Shown: piece by piece, positions 47,898-56,766 of the stretch
How positions within the stretch are numbered: the first letter of the stretch is position 1
Layout of the letters: each line of letters starts with the position of its first letter
Assembly (NCBI GenBank): GCA_018402075.1
Contig: JAGYJP010000002.1
Span: 124,001-188,000 of the forward strand
Direction: 5' to 3'
DNA: 64,000 bases
Source of the DNA: Candidatus Nanopelagicales bacterium
GTDB lineage: Bacteria; Actinomycetota; Actinomycetes; S36-B12
Notes under the pieces: model-generated
The model's database searches: none
Told to the model about the DNA's origin: nothing
Seen by the model: the letters and a program-made list of their open reading frames with translations, nothing else
Program-made: the position numbers and the translations under genes

Positions 47898-48842
47898 ATG
47901 TCTACATCCTCACTCCTCCAAGATTTGGCTTTAGCTCGTTCGACGGTTGATCGCAGCGCACATCTGCGCAAAGACGCCCCAGCCATGGCGCGTGCCTGGG
48001 GTGATTTGTCAACTCACGTTGTACCGGTATTCAGGGGCACCGCGCGTCTATCACAGGCTAAAGAATTGGATTTTTTCTCGCCTTCTGCCATCGCAGACTC
48101 CATTCCTGTGGCATTTCTAGGATGCGAATCTGGAGAGGCCTATTTCGCAGCATTCGTTGATCAAGATTTTGTGGACCGGCATGATCCTGATTCGTGGCAA
48201 CATTTAAGAGTCGTCGGGTCTTCACTGAGTGCTCGAGATGCAGGCCTTTTGGTGACCGGAGTTGCTCTCGCGAATTGGCACGAGACCCATACTCACTGTC
48301 CGCGCTGCGGTGGATACACCGCCCTCACTGATGCCGGGTGGACCCGTACCTGTTCCATCGATAAGTCGGTGCACTTTCCTCGAACCGATCCCGCGGTCAT
48401 CATGTTGATAACCGATCCTCAGGATCGAGCGTTACTCGCTCGCCAAGTTCACTGGCAGCCCGGATGGTTATCGGTTCTTGCGGGCTTTGTTGAAGCCGGC
48501 GAATCGGCCGAGGCAGCGGTCGTTCGGGAGATAGCCGAGGAAGCCGGCGTGGTTATTGATCCGGCGAGTATTCGCTATCTAGGCAGTCAGCCTTGGCCAT
48601 TTCCCAATTCCCTGATGCTCGGATACCACGCAAGAGTGAGTGGTAGGTACTCACCCAGTGAGCCCATCGAATTAACCGTCGACGGTGAGGAAATTGCCTA
48701 TGCCGAGTGGTTTAGTCGTGATGACTTGCTGGAGGCTTCTCGGTCAGGGGAAATTCATCTGCCACCTCCGGTGAGCATTGCGCACAGATTGATTGTTCAG
48801 TGGTTGGGTGAACCGTTGCCCAAAGAGAGTGCCTTTAAGTAA
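47898..48842 (+). CDS. nudC: NudC: NAD+ diphosphatase / RNA deNADding NUDIX enzyme
   Basis: 314 residues. A zinc-ribbon-like CPRCGG..RTC segment (three cysteines, as in mycobacterial NudC), then NUDIX box GFVEAGESAEAAVVREIAEEAG and the NudC-specific SQPWPFPNSLMLGY. Hydrolyses NADH/NAD+ to NMNH and AMP and removes NAD caps from RNA. ATG start. In the mycobacterial order, before mycoredoxin and uvrD2. Downstream is a 48-bp gap made mostly of a short tandem repeat. Confidence 0.94.
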   Translation: MSTSSLLQDLALARSTVDRSAHLRKDAPAMARAWGDLSTHVVPVFRGTARLSQAKELDFFSPSAIADSIPVAFLGCESGEAYFAAFVDQDFVDRHDPDSWQHLRVVGSSLSARDAGLLVTGVALANWHETHTHCPRCGGYTALTDAGWTRTCSIDKSVHFPRTDPAVIMLITDPQDRALLARQVHWQPGWLSVLAGFVEAGESAEAAVVREIAEEAGVVIDPASIRYLGSQPWPFPNSLMLGYHARVSGRYSPSEPIELTVDGEEIAYAEWFSRDDLLEASRSGEIHLPPPVSIAHRLIVQWLGEPLPKESAFK

Positions 48843-48850
48843 GGCTGAGG

Positions 48851-48884
48851 CGTCAAACTGAGTCGTCAAACTGAGTCGTCAAAC
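48851..48884. repeat. 13-bp tandem repeat x2.6 in the nudC-mrx1 gap
   Basis: CGTCAAACTGAGT twice, then CGTCAAAC, filling most of the gap between two converging genes. Confidence 0.95.
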
Positions 48885-48890
48885 GGGTCT

Positions 48891-49175
48891 TTAGAGGCTA
48901 CCGACTTTGGCAATAACTTCAGCGATAGGCGGGTTCGTGAGGGTGGTTCCATCAGAAAACTTCAGGGTAGGGACGACTTCATTGCCACCATTGATGGATG
49001 CAACAAATGCGGCTGAGTCACTGTCGGCTTCAATGTCTACTTCGGTGTATTCGATTCCTGCACGCTGCATTTGAGCCTTTAGTCGCTGGCAATAGCCGCA
49101 CCACACGGTGCTGTACATGATCACGTTACTGGTGTCCGAGCTGGTGTCCGAGCTGGTAGTTAGAGGATTGTTCAC
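48891..49175 (-). CDS. mrx1: mycoredoxin-1-like glutaredoxin
   Basis: 94 residues, thioredoxin fold with the WCGYC active site (residues 25-29) and VPTLKFSDGTTLTNP cis-proline region, closely resembling mycobacterial Mrx1 (Rv3198A), which reduces mycothiol-protein disulfides. It implies a mycothiol-based redox system. A 12-bp duplication (49131-49154) gives SSDTSSDTS in the N-terminal extension. Divergent from uvrD2 across 54 bp, the mycobacterial arrangement. Confidence 0.93.
   Translation of the reverse strand: MNNPLTTSSDTSSDTSNVIMYSTVWCGYCQRLKAQMQRAGIEYTEVDIEADSDSAAFVASINGGNEVVPTLKFSDGTTLTNPPIAEVIAKVGSL
49131..49154. repeat. 12-bp tandem duplication x2 in mrx1
   Basis: GGTGTCCGAGCT twice on the plus strand; encodes a doubled SSDT in the mycoredoxin N-terminus. 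Confidence 0.93.
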
Positions 49176-49229
49176 AGATGAAGCCTATGGGGATTCGAAC
49201 TTGTCGGCGCAGCGTGTCAAGATCTGCCC

Positions 49230-51329
49230 ATGAGCCCGGATTCAAAAGCCAGTCGGGCTGAAGAGATTCTTGCGGGACTGGATAGCGAACAAGCCGCGGT
49301 GGCGCGTGCAGTGTCGGGGCCGGTCAGGGTGCTCGCGGGTGCAGGCACGGGAAAGACGCGAGCCATCACCCATCGAATTGCCCATTCTGTTGTTGTCGGC
49401 GAAAGTGACCCTGAACGAACATTGGCTGTGACGTTCACCAACCGCGCCGCGGGTGAAATGCGACACCGATTACGGACCCTCGGCGCTGAACGCGTCCAAG
49501 TTCGCACCTTTCATGCGGCAGCACTGCGCCAGTTGCGGTACTTCTGGCCACAACTTTCTCCGGCCATATTCCCAGAGTTAATTGCATCAAAAGCACCTTT
49601 GGTTGCTCGCGCTTTGTCATTTTGCAAGGTGGATTCAGACACCGCACTCGTTCGAGACGTCAGTGGCGACATTGAATGGTGCAAATCCAACATTATCGAC
49701 TCAGCACTCGTGCACAAAGCCAAGCGTGAATTCGCCATAGACACTGCCACCTTTGCCAAAGTTTTTGACTCGTACGAGTCCATCAAAAAGGATCGCAATC
49801 AACTGGATTTTGAAGACATTCTCACGCTCATGAGTGCTTCCATACGCAGCCGTTCCGACATTGAGGCTGCAGTCCACAAGGCTTATAGGTGGTTCACCGT
49901 CGATGAATTCCAAGATGTTAATCCCTTACAAAAGAATTTGCTGGACCTTTGGCTCGGTGAACGCGATGACCTTTGTGTAGTGGGAGACCCCAGTCAAACC
50001 ATTTACTCATTCACCGGAGCTTCTGCGGAGTACCTTTCACAATTTGCCACACAATTTCCGCACGCCACTCGAATCGAGTTAGTGCGTTGCTATCGATGCA
50101 CGCCGGAAATAACTTCAATGGCCAATGCCGTCATCAGTGGGGGAAACAATGCAGTGACTTTGCGATCCCAACGTGAGTCTGGTCCTCCTCCAAAGGTCAC
50201 CGTCTATTCCGATGACAACGATGAAGCTGCCGGTGTTGCGCAATCGATCCGAGCAATGCTGGATTCGGGCACTTCTGCCGCCGATATCGCGGTCCTCTAC
50301 CGGATCAATGCTCAATCAGCGGAATACGAAACAGCATTTGCTGATGCTCAAATCCCATGTGTTCTTCGTGGCACCGAAAGATTCTTTGAGCGCCCCGAGG
50401 TAAAAACGGCAACCATGTTATTGCGTGGAGACGCCAAAAACCCAGACACTGCCGGTGAATCACTTGTTGATCGGATCCAGGCGGTGCTTTCCAGCATGGG
50501 TTGGTCAAGTGAACCTCCACGCGGAACGGGTGCAGTGCGAGAAAAGTGGGAGTCACTCCTGGCCCTCACCACCATGGCACAAGAGTGCCCTGACTCCATG
50601 TCCTTGCGCGAATTTGTCCAAGAGTTGGACCAGCGCGCCTCCGTGGAACACGCCCCGGGCGCGGCCGCGGTTACGCTCGCATCCATTCATTCTGCAAAAG
50701 GCTTGGAATGGCCGATTGTGTTTCTGATCGGATGCAGCGAAGGACTCTTACCCCTGTCTTATGCCGATACCAGCGATTCAATCGAAGAAGAACGTCGATT
50801 GACGTATGTAGCCGTTTCTCGCGCAGGGCAACAACTCAACATTAGTTGGGCCAAATCTCGGACACCGGGTGGAAAAGCAACACGAACATTGAGTCGATTT
50901 ATTGCTGATCTACCACCGGGAGTTTTTGATGGCAGCTTGGCCGGCCTGCCTCGCGGGTCTTCCCAAGGTTCGTTTGTTGCAGGGGTATCAAGTCGAGGAT
51001 CGGTGCGTCAGCGCAGGGGTCCACGACCGTGCAGGGTATGCGGCAAAGCGTTGGTCACAGCGGGGGAGCGAACACTTGGTCATTGTCATGGCTGTCCTGT
51101 TGAACTACATGAAGAACTCTTCGAGGCTTTGCGAGAGTGGCGCAAAGAACTATCAGTCGCAAAATCCGTTCCTGCCTACATTGTTTTTACCGATGCAACC
51201 CTCACTGCAATTGCGGAACAGGTTCCACATGACCTCGAATCATTGGCCGCAATCCCTGGAGTTGGGCCGGCCAAACTCAATGAATTCGGTGAGGAAGTGC
51301 TCGAGATTGTCATGCGTCTGCAGGGCTAA
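49230..51329 (+). CDS. uvrD2: UvrD2 helicase with HRDC domain
   Basis: 699-residue SF1 DNA helicase. Walker A LAGAGTGKTR (Lys42), motif II FTVDEFQDVNP, GDPSQTIYSFTGA, SIHSAKGLEW, YVAVSRAGQQL. The C-terminus shows the actinobacterial UvrD2 layout: tetracysteine CRVC...CHGC (about 608-628) and then an HRDC domain (PAYIVFTDATL, IPGVGPAKL). UvrD2 is essential in mycobacteria. ATG start. The last 20 bp overlap the convergent ABC1-kinase gene. Confidence 0.94.
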   Translation: MSPDSKASRAEEILAGLDSEQAAVARAVSGPVRVLAGAGTGKTRAITHRIAHSVVVGESDPERTLAVTFTNRAAGEMRHRLRTLGAERVQVRTFHAAALRQLRYFWPQLSPAIFPELIASKAPLVARALSFCKVDSDTALVRDVSGDIEWCKSNIIDSALVHKAKREFAIDTATFAKVFDSYESIKKDRNQLDFEDILTLMSASIRSRSDIEAAVHKAYRWFTVDEFQDVNPLQKNLLDLWLGERDDLCVVGDPSQTIYSFTGASAEYLSQFATQFPHATRIELVRCYRCTPEITSMANAVISGGNNAVTLRSQRESGPPPKVTVYSDDNDEAAGVAQSIRAMLDSGTSAADIAVLYRINAQSAEYETAFADAQIPCVLRGTERFFERPEVKTATMLLRGDAKNPDTAGESLVDRIQAVLSSMGWSSEPPRGTGAVREKWESLLALTTMAQECPDSMSLREFVQELDQRASVEHAPGAAAVTLASIHSAKGLEWPIVFLIGCSEGLLPLSYADTSDSIEEERRLTYVAVSRAGQQLNISWAKSRTPGGKATRTLSRFIADLPPGVFDGSLAGLPRGSSQGSFVAGVSSRGSVRQRRGPRPCRVCGKALVTAGERTLGHCHGCPVELHEELFEALREWRKELSVAKSVPAYIVFTDATLTAIAEQVPHDLESLAAIPGVGPAKLNEFGEEVLEIVMRLQG

Positions 51330-52629
51330 AGCCCGGGACCCATGTCTCGAGTTCTTCGAGTACAGGCACGTGAGCATCTAGTTGACACAATACGGCGATG
51401 CTGCCAAGCCATACGCGATGAATGAGTGCATAAGAAGGTGGCAGATTTATTTTCATGCCAATGGTGAAATCAGGATTTCGGACGTCGTTGATTCGATTAA
51501 ATTCGCCTCGGATCCAAGCCCGGGTGAAATGGAATGATTCGTGCCGGGTGGGCTCAACAAAAGGTTGCAGGTAATCCAGAACCTGTTGTGCGTCAACGGT
51601 GATGTCGGGCTTGACAAAACCTTCTGCTCGAAGCCCTTCTAGGACCTTGTCGGCATCGCCACTTTGGGCAATACTCAAGAGTGTGCCCATGGCAACGGGC
51701 AATCCGTCTGGTAGCCGAGAAACCGCTCCGAAATCCAATACGCAGAGTTTCCCCTCGGGTGTGATTCGGAAATTCCCCGGATGTGGATCCGCATGCAAAA
51801 GCCCGGCGCGAGCGGGTCCAGCCAAGAGGAATCGTTCATAAAGCAAACCGGCATGGTCACGTTCTTCGACGGTTCCGTCGGCAATCACTCGGGACAGTGG
51901 CGTGCCATCGATCCACTCACTGACCAAGACGTGTGGGGCAGCAGCCAAAATATGTGGGATGTGAAAGTCGGGATCACCTTCAAATGCCACGGCAAATGCG
52001 CGTTGATTCTCCGACTCAAGCAGGTAATCCAGTTCTTCAACAGCGCGTTCTTTGAGTTCTTCTAGCAGCGGCTTGATTTCCAACCCCGGAATCCAGCCGG
52101 CAAATATCTTGCCCATGCGGATCATTTGATTCAGATCAGCAATGAGAGCTTTGTCGGCACCGGGGTATTGCACCTTGACGGCCACTTCCCGTCCGTCATG
52201 CCAGATGCCTTTGTGGACTTGCCCAATTGATGCCGCAGCTGAGGGGGAGTCATTAAATTCTTGGAAGCGCTCACGCCAATTCTCACCGAGTTCTTCGGAG
52301 AGAATTTTGTGAATTGACTCTGCGGGCATGGGTGGCGCAGCATCCTGTAATTTGGTGAGCATGGCTCGGTAGGGCGCTGCGATTTCTTCTGGCAGTGCTG
52401 CCTCGAAAATGCTCATTGCTTGGCCAAGTTTCATGGCACCGCCTTTGAGTTCACCAAGCACCTTGAACATCTGTTCGGCAGTTCGTTGCTGCATTTCGGC
52501 CGCGATGGCCTCCGCCGGTTTTCCCCCGACTCGTTTGCCAAAACCTAAAGCCGTTCTCCCTGCGTAGGTGGCAGGCAAAGAAGCCATGCGGATACCGCGA
52601 GTGAAGGCATTCTTGGGTAGCTCCGGCAT
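51310..52629 (-). CDS. ABC1/UbiB-family atypical kinase
   Basis: 439 residues from ATG 52629, which best matches Rv3197-like starts (PELPKNAFTRG, SLPATYAGRTALGFGKR). Family motifs: ELKGGAMKLGQ, AAASIGQVHKG, VAVKVQYPG, and the catalytic-type HADPHPGNF with LDFGAV. ABC1 kinases regulate quinone and lipid metabolism; in mycobacteria this one is linked to antibiotic tolerance by neighbourhood with whiB7, which is absent here. An ATG at 52653 overlapping the upstream ThiF-like stop is an alternative start and would couple the two genes. Confidence 0.9.
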   Translation of the reverse strand: MPELPKNAFTRGIRMASLPATYAGRTALGFGKRVGGKPAEAIAAEMQQRTAEQMFKVLGELKGGAMKLGQAMSIFEAALPEEIAAPYRAMLTKLQDAAPPMPAESIHKILSEELGENWRERFQEFNDSPSAAASIGQVHKGIWHDGREVAVKVQYPGADKALIADLNQMIRMGKIFAGWIPGLEIKPLLEELKERAVEELDYLLESENQRAFAVAFEGDPDFHIPHILAAAPHVLVSEWIDGTPLSRVIADGTVEERDHAGLLYERFLLAGPARAGLLHADPHPGNFRITPEGKLCVLDFGAVSRLPDGLPVAMGTLLSIAQSGDADKVLEGLRAEGFVKPDITVDAQQVLDYLQPFVEPTRHESFHFTRAWIRGEFNRINDVRNPDFTIGMKINLPPSYALIHRVWLGSIAVLCQLDAHVPVLEELETWVPGFSPADA

Positions 52630-52646
52630 GTGACCATTGTGACCGT

Positions 52647-53564
52647 TCACCATGTGATGCGCTCGTCGGGATAGGGCAACATAAGTTGACATCCACACAG
52701 CGGGTGAGGTGGTCGATTCTCTTCGGTGAAGCTGGGATACGGCAGGCTCGTGCGCCACGCCAGGTTAAAGGGTTGATTCCCGTCTATCCAATGACGGAGG
52801 ATCGACAGGCTGAACGCCGCCGCGAGGCGTAGGAGTAGCTGATCTGCCGTGGATTGGGTTTGGGCACCGCGCCAACCGAGAAAATATGCGGGCCAGCTGG
52901 GATCTTGATCTCGACGGTGAAGGTAGTTACAGCGCAGGCAGGACGTGAAGCCGGGAACGACCAGTGGTCCGACCACGGCGCTCGTGTGCCGTATCCCCAC
53001 GTGCAGGTGAGGTAATCGTTCCCGCTCTGCAAAGTCCTGGTCACCTACGAGGGAGTGGGCAACACTGGGAAACACCAACACGGAGGCCGTACGGGCAGAG
53101 TCTGCTCTTGAGAATCCGGCTTCGGGAATGAGGGAGGCGATACTTGCACCGAGATAATTTGCTCCGGCAACATACACTCGACAGGTCCGCCGACGATCCA
53201 TAATTTCGGCTGGAGTGATGAGTGCAGAGTTGCGAGCTTCCTGAAGATGTATGTGGGTGAGTTCTGCTTCCATATTCCATTTTTTTGAAGTCCATCTAGC
53301 AATATTTGGCATTGCATTGGAGTCCAGTAATCCAGCCGACCTCAGTCCTACATCCACAATATGTTGAAGTGAACGCCTTTCGTCATCATTGCCACACCTG
53401 ACAAGTGCATCCTCGACCGATTTGTCTCCCGACAAGTTGTTCAGCCAATGTCGTTGTGGATCGCTCAGGTAGAGGCGTGTGGAAAATTCACCGAATGTGA
53501 ATACGCCTTTGCTTACTTCAATGAGGGGAACCAACGGATTTCTTCGCGGGAAAACAATCTGCAT
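52647..53564 (-). CDS. ThiF-like protein related to TOMM leader-binding cyclodehydratase components
   Basis: 305 residues from ATG 53564. N-terminal region FPRRNPLVPLIEV, then a Rossmann-type segment (RVYVAGANYLGASIASLI) without a full E1 catalytic set, and a C-terminal FTSCLRCNYLHRRDQDPSWP, typical of the actinobacterial group annotated as bacteriocin cyclodehydratase or TOMM leader-peptide-binding proteins. A second CGCQ near the end may complete a zinc site. No precursor peptide or dehydrogenase gene is nearby; the constant partner is the ABC1 kinase, so a housekeeping role is more likely. The frame is open upstream to 53684. Confidence 0.7.
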   Translation of the reverse strand: MQIVFPRRNPLVPLIEVSKGVFTFGEFSTRLYLSDPQRHWLNNLSGDKSVEDALVRCGNDDERRSLQHIVDVGLRSAGLLDSNAMPNIARWTSKKWNMEAELTHIHLQEARNSALITPAEIMDRRRTCRVYVAGANYLGASIASLIPEAGFSRADSARTASVLVFPSVAHSLVGDQDFAERERLPHLHVGIRHTSAVVGPLVVPGFTSCLRCNYLHRRDQDPSWPAYFLGWRGAQTQSTADQLLLRLAAAFSLSILRHWIDGNQPFNLAWRTSLPYPSFTEENRPPHPLCGCQLMLPYPDERITW

Positions 53565-53586
53565 AAGACCATGGTGAGGCAATAAA

Positions 53587-53615
53587 CCTGTGGATATCGA
53601 GGTGCAATCCACAGG
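53587..53615. promoter_or_regulatory. 9-bp inverted repeat CCTGTGGAT/ATCCACAGG
   Basis: Perfect inverted repeat with an 11-nt spacer, 22 bp upstream of the ThiF-like ATG in the gap 53565-53652. The half-site resembles a DnaA box core and recurs near 24.7 kb and 57.3 kb. Could be an operator for the ThiF-like/ABC1 genes. Confidence 0.45.
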
Positions 53616-53652
53616 CGAAATTGATAGTGAAGTTAATGGGGCAGTTGATAAG

Positions 53653-54933
53653 TTAAACCAAGGTTGTACTGAGGTATTTGGCAATTACCTGTTGGGTGCG
53701 AACCAACTCCTGATCGGTGACATATTCGTTTGGGGCATGGGCCACCCCCGCATCTCCCGGACCATATTGCACGGTGGGAATCCCGCCAACTCGGGTAAGT
53801 AGTCGTAAATCCGAGCCATAGGGTGCCGCAAATAGATCCGGAGTGCTACCGAGAATTACTGAATGCGCGTGGGATAGCTGCTGAATCACTTCGGAGTTGA
53901 GGTCCGTTGATCCGGATTCGAATTGGCCACCCCACCACTCAATGCTTGCTGGGTGTTCCGACAACCAGGTGTCATTCTGACAGGCATTGTGGACACATTC
54001 TTCAAGTTCTACACGGGCCGATCCCACATCCTCGCCAAGTGCCACCCCGAATCTTCCTTCTGCGACAAGAAGATCGGGGACGGTTGATGCCCAATCTCCG
54101 GCCGCGACGGTGCCAATAGACAGGGGGTAGGCGATTTCCCACCGGGCCATGAGTGGATCGGCATCTTTATTTCGTCGGCGTTCAAGATCCTGCAGGGCGT
54201 GGAGGATTGGATAAAACTTGTCTATTGCACTCACTCCCTCGCTGCGTCGGGATGCGTGAATTGCAGCTCCGTGGACACGGAGGCGGAAAGTTAATGCACC
54301 AGCATTTGCGGGGATAACGGCCAATGACGTTGGTTCGGGGATCACGCAGCTGCCAATAACGCCAGGGTAAAAAAGTGGGAGTCCTTCCCGCAGCAGCGAG
54401 TATGTGCCCAACCCACCATCTTCCTCGCCAATGACGGGAGCCACAAGAATGTCGCCACGCGGAACGAATCCTTGTGTCTTCAATATGGCCATTGCCTGCA
54501 CCGCAGCAATCAATCCGCCTTTCATGTCACAGGCTCCGCGCGCAATCACTGCAGGTTCACCGTTCACGTCGTCATATCTGGGGAGAAATGGATCGCTGTG
54601 CCAGGCGCCAATGTCACCCGGTGGCACCACATCGGTATGTCCGTTGATCAGAATTGCAGGAAGTTCTCCGGTTCCTCTCCAGATTCCTAAAACGCCGGTA
54701 CCAGAGGTTCTTGGTACTTCCATGCCGGGGAAATCTGCTTGGCCGGTTACTTGGGCGAGATCCATCTCCCAGGTGTGCACCTCCATGCCGTGTTCTGCGA
54801 GGAGTTCGGCAAGGTAGAGCTGGGCATCGGTTTCACCTGGCGTCCCGCCCATGGATGGAATTCGCAGTAGCGGGTCGAGGAGGGAATGAATGGCTGCTGC
54901 AGGGATTTCCCAGCTACTCGGTTTCACCGACAC
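53653..54933 (-). CDS. M20-family (ArgE/DapE-like) metallopeptidase or deacylase
   Basis: 426 residues with the dinuclear-zinc ligands of peptidase family M20: INGHTDVVPPGD (His), ARGACDMKGG (Asp), VIGEEDGG (Glu-Glu) and the terminal AHAPNEYV histidine. DapE, ArgE or an aminoacylase-like role cannot be separated by eye. AGGAG lies 3 nt before GTG 54933 and 9 nt before the in-frame GTG 54927, so the latter may be the real start. Divergent from the DUF5679 gene across 226 bp in which I see no clear promoter. Confidence 0.87.
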   Translation of the reverse strand: MSVKPSSWEIPAAAIHSLLDPLLRIPSMGGTPGETDAQLYLAELLAEHGMEVHTWEMDLAQVTGQADFPGMEVPRTSGTGVLGIWRGTGELPAILINGHTDVVPPGDIGAWHSDPFLPRYDDVNGEPAVIARGACDMKGGLIAAVQAMAILKTQGFVPRGDILVAPVIGEEDGGLGTYSLLREGLPLFYPGVIGSCVIPEPTSLAVIPANAGALTFRLRVHGAAIHASRRSEGVSAIDKFYPILHALQDLERRRNKDADPLMARWEIAYPLSIGTVAAGDWASTVPDLLVAEGRFGVALGEDVGSARVELEECVHNACQNDTWLSEHPASIEWWGGQFESGSTDLNSEVIQQLSHAHSVILGSTPDLFAAPYGSDLRLLTRVGGIPTVQYGPGDAGVAHAPNEYVTDQELVRTQQVIAKYLSTTLV

Positions 54934-55159
54934 ATTCTCCTCTTGGGAAAGTGCCTAGGGGAGTTGAAATTCGAATAATGCCCCAAATGTCCGAATTAAG
55001 CGCAGTATTTTCCTCGCCACGCCGAATTCCGCCTGTGTACAGCCGCTAGGAACGGGGTGTTCTGCCCTATGGTGGAGACGGCTTAATCAGGACTGAGCCA
55101 AATGAAGGTGGCGCCCGTCACCGACCGCACAGCGGAATGAACGTCAACAGGAGGGCCCC

Positions 55160-55315
55160 ATGGCCGAGAGCTACACCGGCGAGGCATATTGCGTGAAATG
55201 CAAGGCGAAGCGTGAATTTACCGGACATGTCGAAGAGACAAATGGCCGTCGATTCGCCAAGGGCATCTGCCCAGTGTGCGGCACCAAGGTGACCCGCATT
55301 CTTGGCAAAGCTTAA
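55160..55315 (+). CDS. DUF5679 zinc-ribbon protein, 51 residues
   Basis: Short gene starting at ATG 55160 with a strong AGGAGG (55150-55155) 4 nt upstream, ending at TAA 55313-55315. The protein begins MAESYTGEAYCVKCKAKREF and ends ICPVCGTKVTRILGKA: two CxxC pairs (CVKC, CPVC) form a zinc ribbon. It matches DUF5679, a small conserved actinobacterial protein of unknown function, probably nucleic-acid or protein binding. Followed by two hairpins. Confidence 0.9.
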   Translation: MAESYTGEAYCVKCKAKREFTGHVEETNGRRFAKGICPVCGTKVTRILGKA

Positions 55316-55332
55316 ATAGCTTTGCTTGAAAT

Positions 55333-55368
55333 CTTCCCTGAGACTTTTTAACAAGTCTCGTCGGGAAG
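55333..55368 (+). terminator. intrinsic-type terminator after DUF5679
   Basis: CTTCCC/GGGAAG outer stem and AGACTT/AAGTCT inner stem with a 6-nt loop, followed by TTTCTT. 17 nt after the stop codon. Confidence 0.7.
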
Positions 55369-55387
55369 TTTCTTCCTCAGACTGATG

Positions 55388-55415
55388 TGAGGGCGGCGCG
55401 AGAGCGCCGCCCTCA
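55388..55415 (+). terminator. perfect GC-rich hairpin, GAGA tetraloop
   Basis: TGAGGGCGGCGC and GCGCCGCCCTCA form a perfect 12-bp stem around GAGA, followed by TTTGTATT. It lies 19 nt before the next ATG (55435), so either it terminates DUF5679 transcription and the next gene is nearly leaderless, or it is a 5' mRNA structure of that gene. Confidence 0.7.
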
Positions 55416-55434
55416 TTTGTATTACCGTTGGAAT

Positions 55435-56766
55435 ATGTCTCAGCCCCCATTTCCCTTTGGCTTCGGTTCCGGCGATGCCGAAGGCGGTGGAAAAAATTTC
55501 GATATGAGCAACCTGGGCGCCATGTTTACTCAATTTGGTCAGATGCTGCAGCAAGCGCAATCAGAGGGACCACTGCCGTGGTCAACGGTAATGCAGGTTG
55601 CCAGACAAAGTCTCGGTGTTGATCCCGTTGTTTCTGATGCCGAGCGCCGCGCGGTCCAAGCGGCCATGGAACTCGCGGATACCTGGCTAGATCCTGCTGT
55701 CACTTTTCCCGTGACAGATTCATCCGTTTATGTCTGGTCGCGCACCGAATGGTTGGTTGAAACAGCCGATGTGTGGAAATTGATCGTCACGCCGATCGCG
55801 GTCACCATGTCTGAGCGCATGTCGAGCATGATGCCCGGTGCAGAAGATTTGGAATCCCTTCAGTCGCAGTTGCCCGATCAATTCAAGGACATGTTGCCGG
55901 GGGGAATAACCCCGGACATGATGTCGATGCTGGCACCCATGTTGAGCATGGTCAGTCAATTGGGAGCGACCGCATTTGCCTATCAATTGGGTCAGGCTCT
56001 CGCCGCACTGGCCAAGGAAGTGGTTTCTTCGACCGATGTGGGCATTCCCCTAGCGTCTGCGGGGACCCGCGCGTTAATCCCACGGAATATCTCAGAATTT
56101 GCCGAAGGACTCGGCGTTGATCCCCGTGATATCACCCTTTATTTTGCGTTGAGGGAAAGTGCGCATCAGCGCCTTTTCGATCACGTTCCGTGGCTTCGAC
56201 CACGCCTGCTTTCAGCGGTCGAAGAATATGCACGCTATATGGATGTCAACATCAATTCACTCGGTGAACAATTTGTGGGTATCGACATGACTAACCCCGA
56301 GGCGTTACAAGAAATCATGGCGGCAGGTGTTTTAGAGCCAGAGGACACTGCTGAACAACGCACGGCCATCGCTCGGCTGGAAACTTTATTGGCACTGATT
56401 GAAGGCTGGGTAGACGACTCCGTGACCGAGGCGGTTGGTGATCGCCTTGCTTCGCTTTCACAGTTGCGCGAAACCATGGGTCGAAGGCGGGCCACCGGAG
56501 GACCTGCAGAATTAACGTTTAGCACTCTGGTTGGAATGCAATTGCGGCCACGATTATTCCGCGAAGCCCACACCGTTTTTGCTGCCGTGCGGTCGCGAAA
56601 GGGAATTGAAGCGCGCGATGCGCTCTGGGCTCATCCCGATCTACTTCCCACCGCGGAAGACCTCGAGGATCCATTGGGCTTCGTGGAAGCCAGTACGGCC
56701 AGTTTCGACATCAGTGATTTTGAATCACATGAATCGGACCCAGGTGAATCAACATCTGACAACTGA
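55435..56766 (+). CDS. DUF2342 zincin-like putative metalloprotease (Rv3195 type)
   Basis: 443 residues from ATG 55435. It contains the family's RESAHQRLFDHVPWLRPRLL region (240-259), in which a shortened zincin-like Glu..His motif takes the place of HExxH, and an upstream helical SMLAPMLSMVSQLGATAFA. The family spans actinobacteria and was once linked by gene-cooccurrence to F420; catalytic activity is unproven. A Gly/Asp-rich N-terminal 25 residues looks disordered. The NUDIX gene starts 38 nt inside its 3' end. Confidence 0.85.
   Translation: MSQPPFPFGFGSGDAEGGGKNFDMSNLGAMFTQFGQMLQQAQSEGPLPWSTVMQVARQSLGVDPVVSDAERRAVQAAMELADTWLDPAVTFPVTDSSVYVWSRTEWLVETADVWKLIVTPIAVTMSERMSSMMPGAEDLESLQSQLPDQFKDMLPGGITPDMMSMLAPMLSMVSQLGATAFAYQLGQALAALAKEVVSSTDVGIPLASAGTRALIPRNISEFAEGLGVDPRDITLYFALRESAHQRLFDHVPWLRPRLLSAVEEYARYMDVNINSLGEQFVGIDMTNPEALQEIMAAGVLEPEDTAEQRTAIARLETLLALIEGWVDDSVTEAVGDRLASLSQLRETMGRRRATGGPAELTFSTLVGMQLRPRLFREAHTVFAAVRSRKGIEARDALWAHPDLLPTAEDLEDPLGFVEASTASFDISDFESHESDPGESTSDN

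Noticed and set aside
40221..51329. Three UvrD-type helicases and two nuclease domains close together as a possible new phage-defence island
   Set aside because: Order moeZ-adnA-adnB-nudC-mrx1-uvrD2 matches the conserved housekeeping DNA-repair block of mycobacteria; no toxin, restriction or sensor gene is added.
52647..53564. TOMM/bacteriocin biosynthesis cluster
   Set aside because: Only one ThiF/cyclodehydratase-like gene; no precursor peptide, dehydrogenase or exporter gene nearby.
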